Under the pieces are notes generated by a model that saw only the letters and a program-made list of their open reading frames with translations, searched no databases and had not been told where the DNA came from. 64,000 nucleotides of DNA from Rhizophagus irregularis (lineage: Eukaryota > Glomeromycota > Glomeromycetes > Glomerales > Glomeraceae): positions 806,001 to 870,000 of the forward strand of contig NC_089459.1 in the NCBI RefSeq assembly GCF_026210795.1, in the 5' to 3' direction. Both the position numbers and the translations under genes were made by a program. This document shows, piece after piece, positions 56,498 through 64,000 of this stretch. Positions within the stretch are counted from its first letter, which is position 1. Each line of letters starts with the position of its first letter.

Positions 56498-59400
56498 TGA
56501 TATGTACTGTACGTGACGATCAAGAAAAATTTTCACCAAATTTATACCATCATCACTTAAAGAGCAAGAAGAAAGAGAAGAGTGAATTATGACTACGAAT
56601 TTAGTTAAAATTTTTTGAGTGAGAAGATTTTAAATTCATCTCCTCTTAATATTAATTTCCTTATTCATCATTTTCTCTACCCTCTACTCTATTCAAATAA
56701 TTCCTAACATATCAACATATCTCATCAATTGACTACAATTTTGTGTAATGTATTCTCTCGCATCGTTGATCAGAGCTTTGTTCTTCATATAAATTGGTTT
56801 AATTGATAATCATCCAGAATGCAATCTTATCGTCCGTTTCTAGATTTAAAATAAAAATATCATCTACGGTACGCATGCGAGTTTCTCCCCTCCCTACGAT
56901 CGTGATGCGTCTCTAAAAAATTTAGATTTAGAATGTGAATATAAATATTTAATCATAGAAATTCTTATTGTAATTATAATTACTTGGTCTTTCCCAGAAC
57001 CTCGTTCTAAATATGACCAAATCCTTTTCCTATAATGTGCATCATCCTCAATAATAATCTCTGTGTTGTTTTTGCGTGTCTTTGATGATAATGAATTCAA
57101 ATTCCTACTATTCTTGTATTTTCATGCTTGGTGTTTGTTTATTTGTTGATACTGTGTCGATGAAGAGAGGATACTGTGACAAAGATGGAGGAGGATATTT
57201 GTGACGAGAATCTTTAAAATTTAGTTAGTATGAATTAATTTTCTTGAAATGATCATTTGACGCCTGCATAAGTTTAACAAATATTGTAAAATCTTACCGG
57301 AACGTTTTATAGCCAAGTATTTCTTTCAACAATATTCTTTGCTATGGTATGAAATTATCTCAAGTTCATCAAGAATGGAATGAGTCAAAATGGAGGAATA
57401 TGGCTAAGTGAAATATCTTATCTTAAAAGTAAAAAATATGAATCGTTATATACCTTTTTATTTTCTATATCTAGGAAGAACACAATTCAGTACTATCTAT
57501 ATGCAACTATATAACTTTAATTACTGATAGTAGACTAAATAAGTCGATATATAATTTAGTGACGGGAATATTATATACAGTATATTCAATCTACTGATTG
57601 ATAATCTACTTTATACGTGAAATTCACGTGATAATAACTCTAAAATAGGATAAAAAGTTGGTATTTTATTTTTCTGTAAATGTCTTTACTCAGTTTACTG
57701 TGATAACGTTAACTCCTCTTCTTGAAATAAAATAAAATTTCTGTAAATGTATAGACATTTCATTCTTTAACAGTAGAGGAAAGCGTCCGCGACTCCACGG
57801 TAGCAAGGTTCGGTTGAGAGTCGGTCATGGCAAATTACTGACAACAAATAGTCTCGCTTAATTAGTTTTTGATTCAACAAATTATTTTGAATTATTGATG
57901 TTTCAAGTATCTCCCTTTGCTTTCAAAAAAGGTATACATATACATACATATATATATATATCAATAAATTTAATGTATAAATTTCTAATTCTATGTAATG
58001 AATTTATAATCTTATTTTTTTCTTTCTTTGAATTAGTCCTGCTTCAATAATATTCACATGCGATGAGACTTACATATATTGTAAGACTGTAAGTGCCATA
58101 TTCAGTTACCTTTTTTTAAAAAAATTAAGGAATAATCAATCTCAATAATATAATATTTAATTTTATAGGAATAATTCATGGAACAATCGGTGTTTGAATC
58201 AGAATTGTGACGTGATGATAGCGTCAGCAATTTGGGAATAACTTTGTCCACGTTCATTTATGTTATATCGTGGGGCGGGAAATAGTAATATTTTAGTGTT
58301 TGCTTAATATAATCTTAGTTTAATCCAAAATGTCAGTGAATCATCAATGCAAATAAGAAAAAAAATAATCAAGGTCAGCCCAACATCATGTTTGCATCAC
58401 AAAAGAAGAGAATTTACACTAAACCTTTTTTAAAGAAGGTTAAGGAGAAAATAATAATAAATGAATAAACAAGGAATCCATCAAATTATTTTTAACGAAC
58501 ATGGAAATCATGACTGTTACAACAAATATCGCATCAAAAAATCTTGTGATATTCAGTAACTAAATCCGAGATATAGATTGTCTGGACTGAAACGAAAAGA
58601 CAATGATTCATACAAGATGGCTTTGGGGCTCTAACAACAATTAGTTATTCAACCTATTCGATATTATTCACCGATAAATATACAACCATTGGATAAAAAA
58701 CTGACAAGACCAATTTCTCCCATGATCGATGTAAATACATGATAATAATCACGAATACTTTTTTAGAGATCCACCATTAATAAAGAAGGCTTATATTAGT
58801 TATATATCATTTTTAAATCTGTAAAGAATCTATTGATAAATAAAATTTATTAGAATTACATTATTATAATTTATCATCAATCGCGTTAGTATATTCATAA
58901 TCTTGTGATCACATTATTTATTGATGATCTTTGACTGTAATTTATTTAGAAGCGATTTAGTAAGAAAATATCAAGTTTTCCGCAACAAATTAACTCTCGA
59001 TAATCCTATAAAATTAAAAAAAAAATATTTTATTAAATAACTTGCCATTTAGTAATTAGAAGGATATAACACAGCTAGCTCATTAGGTTTATTTTAATAA
59101 AATAAGTCAATTGGTTGATAACCTTAATACTCTATCACTTTACATGTTCGCATTTCGCTCTGCGCGTGATCATACTAAAAATACTTGACACACTTCTTCA
59201 CCCCTTCTGCTTCCGTTTCTGCATTTATATGGGGGACTATTTTTTGAGCAGCGAAATCGTGAAATACTATTAGTCTAATTTATCGCCTAGAGTTATTAGG
59301 TTAAGTGGAAGTGTATAAATTCCGTAAAACCGGTACGATTTTCGGATTTTCAATCCATTTGGATTGGATCAGATCCTCATAAATTTCAATGCTTATTCAC

Positions 59401-59833
59401 AAATAAGAGGATTAGATTTTTGAGAAAATTTATTTGACAAAAAAAAAATTATGTCGATTGTATCGACAACCCAATCCAAATCAATTTTGTAATTTGTGAA
59501 TATCGAATCAAGGCGTCAAATCTATCCAATCCAATTAAAATTTATGAATGCACCCTATGTGTCATAAAGCTGGAGGAGTTGTGCATTGGTCCTAATTAAT
59601 ATTACCGAAAAATACTTGTGTGCATTCTAAAGAAATATTTATTTCCTAAAAAAATGATCATTGTAAATCACTTCATATTATCTAATAAAAAATATATTAA
59701 TATAGTTAACACGAATAATCAGCTGATCGGGAAATAATCCCGACATTTATCACCTGATTGTACACAATTTATATCAATCATTTCCTAAGTATGAAATACT
59801 TGAATTCTTTAAATTGAAACAAATTTTAAAAAA
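56498..59833. other. Long intergenic region, no gene recognised
   Basis: AT-rich. A minus-strand frame at 56894-57100 (EDDAHYRKRIWSYLERGSG) begins with TTG, not ATG, and could at most be a stray exon ending at a GTAATT donor. A GC-richer patch at about 57780-57830 (AAGCGTCCGCGACTCCACGG) does not fold as a tRNA. A partial inverted relation links GATTGGATCAGATCC near 59364 with later AATCCAAAT motifs. Nothing else stands out. Confidence 0.35.
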
Positions 59834-61123
59834 ATGTTATCAGAATATAAATTTGATATATTAGACAGTTTAGATTTTGATAGTGATGAGGAACTTCCAC
59901 ATTTTGGTAATTGCCCAAAATGCGATAATGAATACAATGCTCCTGCTTGGTGTGATGCATGTGACCAAAAAGAACTTGTTGATAAATTTGATAAATGGTC
60001 GACAGGAAATGATAATATTAACTTATTAATTCAGGAATCCCAAAGATTGGCTCCAGATTATTACAATTATTTGGAATTTATCCCTTACAATCATTTTGTA
60101 GATATTGAACGTATAGCAGAAGGTGGTTTCGGAGTAGTTTATAAGGCGACTTGGCTTGATGGTATTAGAAAAGCAAAAAAAGAAGATAATGGGATTTGGA
60201 TCAAAACTCGTAGTGAACCATGTACTGTTGCATTAAAAGAGATTGAGGAATCAAAAAATATTGATCAAGACTATATTAATGAGGTAATTTTTAATATTTA
60301 TTTATTTAATTTTTGAGTAATATCAGTTATATTCTTATATATTATTATTATTATTATCATTATTATTTATATTTGTAAGTTAAAGGCCAATATTGAGTTT
60401 CATAGGTCAGATATTTGGATGGTTTGCAGATATTATGGAATCTCACAAAACCCAAAATCAATGAATTTCATATTAGTAATGGAGTATTTACCAAAAGGCG
60501 ATATTAAAAATGTGTTATTTAATAAAGGAAAAGACCGATTGAAGTGGCATAAAAAAATTCAGTATCTATACTTTATTTGTAATGGCTTACGCGGTATTCA
60601 TATGCTTGACTATGTGCATGGCGATATTCATGGTGGGAATATACTAATAAAATATACAAGTGATATTTGCATTACCGATCTTGGCCTGTCTCGACCTGCA
60701 AATTCTAAAGAAACTACATTATTAGGTTATGATTCCAAATCCAAAACATCTGGGTTAAATGTTCCACACGCTGCACCGGAATTATTGTTAGATGATCCCA
60801 AATCCAAAGAATCTGATATTTATGCAATTGGTATTTTGATGACTGAATTTGCCTCGCACAATCGTGCTTTTGAAAATTACAATACCAATGATCTTAGGAT
60901 TGAAATTTTCAAGGGCATACGTCCTAAATTTCCTCTTGAAACGCCAAAGTGCTATGTCGAATTAATGGAAAAATGTCTAGATGAAGATCCAAAAAAGCGC
61001 CCAACTGCTGAAGAATTAGTGAAGACCATATCTGGATGGCTCAAACTTGATTGGAAATCAAAATCAAACCCATTTAATATTGCTGATAAACAATGGAATA
61101 AAAGTAAAAAAAATCATAGGTAA
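59834..61123 (+). CDS. TKL-like protein kinase with N-terminal zinc ribbon
   Basis: Exons 59834-60283 and 60380-61123 (96-nt intron) give 397 residues. The zinc ribbon is CPKCDNEYNAPAWCDACDQ (about 28-46). The kinase domain (about 90-385) shows GGFGVVYKATW, VALKEIE, VHGDIHGGNIL (HGD in place of HRD, with the catalytic Asp kept), ITDLGLSRP in place of DFG, APELLL and KRPTAEELV. Catalytic residues are present, so activity is likely. The end is uncertain: AG|GTAAGC just before the stop is a good donor, and a further exon might extend the tail. It lies tail to tail with the pseudokinase gene ending at 61395. Confidence 0.88.
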
Positions 61124-61394
61124 GCTATTATCGGTAATGATATTTAATAGTAGTGTTAATATATTTATTAATTTTAAACCTTCTATATCAGATATAGTTT
61201 ATTTTGCATGCTTCATAAAAATATTTTTTCTATCAATAATAAGAAGAAAAATCTTTGATCCAAATTTTTTTAATTAGTTTTATTTTTTATATAATATTTT
61301 ATGTTATATTTAATATTGAATATATTTAATAAAAACTTTAAATTAAGATTTGTCATCTTGACTAACCTCCGATTGGGGAAAGAAAAACTATTTA

Positions 61395-63340
61395 TTATTT
61401 CCCATGATTGAGATATAGAGAGTTGAGCTCCTTAGAAACTTGTTTAATTTCGGGTCGACTTTTTTGATTTAAGGAGCCACAACTATCGATTATCTCTTTA
61501 AACTTTAATGGAATATCACTATCAATTTTGCCTGGACCTTCACCAGTTCGCAATCTTTCCGGTAACATTTTTATTAGTCGTTTGGTTGTGATATCCTCAA
61601 ACGGTTTTTTTCTTGAAGCGATTTCCCAGAGTAACACTGAAAAACTGAAAAATAAACCCTAAATTAATACTGTATGTTAATAATATAGTGATTGCTTACT
61701 TTATATTCACCTATAAATATCACATCTTTTACACCATAAGTGGTGTTCTACACCAAATCGTTCTATCGGATAATACCTATTTTTAAATTATAATATGTTG
61801 ATTATTATACCGTTTAAAAAAGTGCATACGTCATTCTAACAATTTGTTTTCTACGTATTATTTTCTGTAGAAAACACCTTAATAATATTGTTACCTAATC
61901 CCATCTTCATCCGATGTAGGTCGAGTTCCTTCGTAACTAAACTTAGCTGACTCGAATCCGGTAAGTTTAGCATTTAAGTCTTTATCAATTAAGACATTTT
62001 TACTAAGAATTATAAAGAAAACAGTTAAAATATTGATAACGTAATAACTTTAAGAGATATATTAAATAAATAAATTACCTACGGAGATTATGATGTAGGA
62101 TATGATTATTATGACAAAACTGAATCGCAGAAGCAATTTGTTGTGAAATTTTTATGCGTTCAGACCAAGGAAAAGCGATATCTTTCTGAAGAAATAGTTC
62201 AAGGTACCCATATTCAGCCCATTCGATTACGATATACATACTTCTGTTTGAAGCTAACGTTCCTTTACTATAAGGATAAAAAGATAAGTCGATAAAATAC
62301 TTAATAATGCGCCAATAATACCATTTATTATAAAATAGAGACCTTGAGCATTGAGCATTAAAGAAAACTCTGTATCTTTTCTTTTTTGGATAGTTTTTCG
62401 TGAACATTGACCGACATTATGATTGTCCAGCCAAATTAAATGCATATTGCTCGGGCCTTTATATTAATATAGTATACTCACAATCTGAGAATCGAATTAC
62501 AAGCACTAAGATATAAATGATATATAGCTGATTTACGAATTTTTTCTTCGTCATTTTGATTTTGCGGATATTTAACTTTTATTAATGCAACTGTTTCCCC
62601 ATTATAGTATTTTTTTTCAACTCTGCCATCACCTCGAATATCCTTATCATCATTTTCAGGATCCTCGATATCGTTGTCATAAAGCTTAGTTAAATTCACA
62701 TCTTTGGGGTTAGGATCAAATCCTTTATTTAAGAAAGCTAAACTCATCATGTTGCATATAATATCCACTTTATCATTTAAAACATCTACTTTATTGTACG
62801 TTTCTATGTTTATTTCAAAATGAAATTCTTTAGTTGCATCATCAAGTTTATGTAAAAGTTCCTTATAAACTTCATTAATCTGTGTATAAAATACAGTAAG
62901 TGCAAATAATAAGCTTTAATAAATTCAATCTCTTTAAGGGATGGTTATCGAAAAATTTAACAAGGGACAATACTCACGTGAGAAGCATTTACAAAAGATT
63001 TGAGCTTCTTGTAAATTTTATCATCCGAACTTTCCTTATTCCCCATTTCTTTCATATACAGATTAATATATTTTAAAACTTCAATGTAATTTTTGTATGC
63101 TCGATTATATTTTCTTTCATCAAGATTACAACGGTTCAGTTGTTCTTGTGCAGTACAAACTCTTTCCTTAATGTCTGCCCACATTTCTTCATTGTCTACT
63201 TGAATTTCGATTTGTTTTTGAATTTGTTCTGCAACTGCGGAAGCCGTTTGTATTAATGGGACATTTTTCCCAATTTCTATAATCCTTTTGATTATCGACA
63301 AACCCGTTTTCAATTTCAACTTGAATTTATCATTTGCCAT
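61395..63340 (-). CDS. MLKL-like protein: N-terminal helical bundle plus pseudokinase
   Basis: Six exons (62978-63340, 62482-62879, 62079-62267, 61895-62002, 61711-61776, 61395-61644) join in frame to 457 residues. Residues ~5-160 are alpha-helical (SIIKRIIEIGKNVPLIQTAS, then long charged helices), like the 4-helix bundle and brace of MLKL or a HeLo-like domain. The kinase-like region keeps the lysine (Lys222 in VALIK) but has no GxGxxG loop. It reads HHNLRSKNVL (312-321) where HRDLxxxN is expected and GFE (332-334) in place of DFG. DIYSFSVLLWEIASRKKPFE follows. GFE and this spacing match vertebrate MLKL closely. It is probably catalytically dead. The start at 63340 is the first ATG; the frame upstream opens only with TTG. 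Confidence 0.85.
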
Positions 63341-63425
63341 TTTATTAGTAGGTTCTTTTTTTTTTAATGATAATTTTGGTTTTATTAGGCGAATGTTGAT
63401 AGGAAATGCCAAGAAAGATTCTTAT

Positions 63426-63435
63426 CTATAAATAT
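63426..63435 (-). promoter_or_regulatory. Putative TATA box of the MLKL-like gene
   Basis: On the minus strand ATATTTATAG lies 85 bp before the ATG at 63340. A TATA box so close to 63412 also argues against an upstream start there. Confidence 0.4.
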
Positions 63436-63979
63436 TTTTCAAATAAATGATTAATTAATAAGGTTAAATTAATGGTATGCGTTATCTGATTGGTAGAAAA
63501 GGTGGTATGATAAATAAATCAATAAATCACAAATAAATTTTATCATGCGATAAGATGATCGTGTTCGATTTAGACTTGAATCCAACGTCAAAGTGCGATA
63601 AATTATTGAAAAAAAAAGTCTGCATTTAATTTTCGCTTAATGCTCTTGTATCATTTTTTGAATTGTGACGGTAAATTCTGAACATTGGTAAATCATTATC
63701 AGTTATGTAAATCAATTTGTCATTATGATCTCCAAAGAATTGTTAATTTTTTACAATAATTATGTTTTAATCACATTTTTTCAGTTAGTTTTTAGTTTAA
63801 TTTGATTGGTCAGAACTTTTTGTACAATGTGAACCAATTTCATATTTATAAACCTGGGGTTTTTTTTTCGAAATGAAATAAATGACCAATCAGAATCAGG
63901 AACGAGATAAATCGAGAGTATTTTTTTTTTTACGTGTTTTTACATGCAGGTTTCTTTAATCATTTATTACTTTACAAAA
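63436..63979. other. Intergenic at the right edge
   Basis: AT-rich, with a TATAAA-like element near 63846. It may hold the promoter of a gene starting at 63980. Confidence 0.35.
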
Positions 63980-64000
63980 ATGTCTTTGCAACAATTTCTT
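63980..64000 (+). CDS. Possible gene start, truncated by the window edge
   Basis: An ATG followed by SLQQFL runs off the edge. A purine-rich ACAAAA leader precedes it and a TATA-like motif lies about 130 bp upstream. Seven codons are too few to identify a family. Confidence 0.25.

Noticed and set aside
56894-57100. Minus-strand frame EDDAHYRKRIWSYLERGSG
   Set aside because: No ATG, no recognised family; it could be a stray exon but cannot be supported.
57770-57835. GC-richer patch suspected as tRNA
   Set aside because: No cloverleaf with 7-5-5 stems or a TTC loop could be drawn. No tRNA, rRNA or CRISPR array was recognised in the window.
62254-62445. Two minus-strand frames inside the MLKL-like gene
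   Set aside because: They fall in intron 2; only splicing 62482 to 62267 keeps the kinase-like sequence in frame.
63341-63412. N-terminal extension of the MLKL-like protein
   Set aside because: The first codon is TTG, a TATA-like motif lies only about 15-25 bp away, and 63340 is the first ATG.

Overview
The window looks like nuclear DNA of an arbuscular mycorrhizal fungus, most likely Rhizophagus or a close Glomeromycotina relative. It is strongly AT-rich, and its protein-coding genes have short GT-AG introns (about 70-120 nt). The gene content also fits: TKL-type kinases with an N-terminal zinc ribbon, a BTB-BACK-TLDc protein, a slicer-type Argonaute, dead Crinkler-like genes, a patatin-type triacylglycerol lipase, and many degenerate repeats. 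The species assignment is inferred from gene style, not from a database search.

Layout. 1-3403 (minus) holds the 5' part of a beta-helix/MYND-type gene that runs off the left edge. 4.9-7.9 kb is a graveyard: a dead Tc1/mariner transposase split by a 441-bp hAT-like MITE with a perfect 8-bp target duplication, a decayed Crinkler-like gene, and a small hairpin element. 9.7-12.0 kb is a sodium:solute symporter gene whose first intron carries a clear TPP (thiamin pyrophosphate) riboswitch. 12.96-14.68 kb (minus) is ELP3, and 15.2-16.6 kb (minus) is a TKL-like kinase. 16.7-19.8 kb is a duplicated, degenerate tract. 19.8-23.6 kb (plus) is a second, frameshifted copy of the beta-helix/MYND gene. Then come a DUF7918-like protein (24.2 kb), a triacylglycerol lipase (26.0 kb), an 11-exon focadhesin-like gene (28.9-35.4 kb), a P-loop polynucleotide-kinase-like protein with an RGG tail (38.6 kb), a BTB-TLDc protein (45.5 kb, minus), an orphan ORF (49.1 kb), Argonaute (50.8 kb, minus), a Myb-like protein (55.0 kb), a TKL-like kinase (59.8 kb, plus) and, tail to tail with it, an MLKL-like pseudokinase (61.4-63.3 kb, minus).

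Two things stand out. First, the riboswitch sits between two possible 5' splice sites and the shared acceptor. Its P5 strand is complementary to the downstream donor, as expected for a switch controlling alternative splicing; the host gene resembles the DUR31-type transporters that carry TPP riboswitches in yeasts. Second, the 457-residue protein at 61.4-63.3 kb has the layout of mixed-lineage kinase domain-like (MLKL) proteins. It has an N-terminal helical region and a kinase fold that keeps the VAIK lysine but reads HHN for HRD and GFE for DFG. An apparently active TKL kinase lies 271 bp away.

Most genes here look independently transcribed and functionally unrelated. The lipase and the putative thiamin transporter both suit the nutrient dependence of these obligate symbionts.
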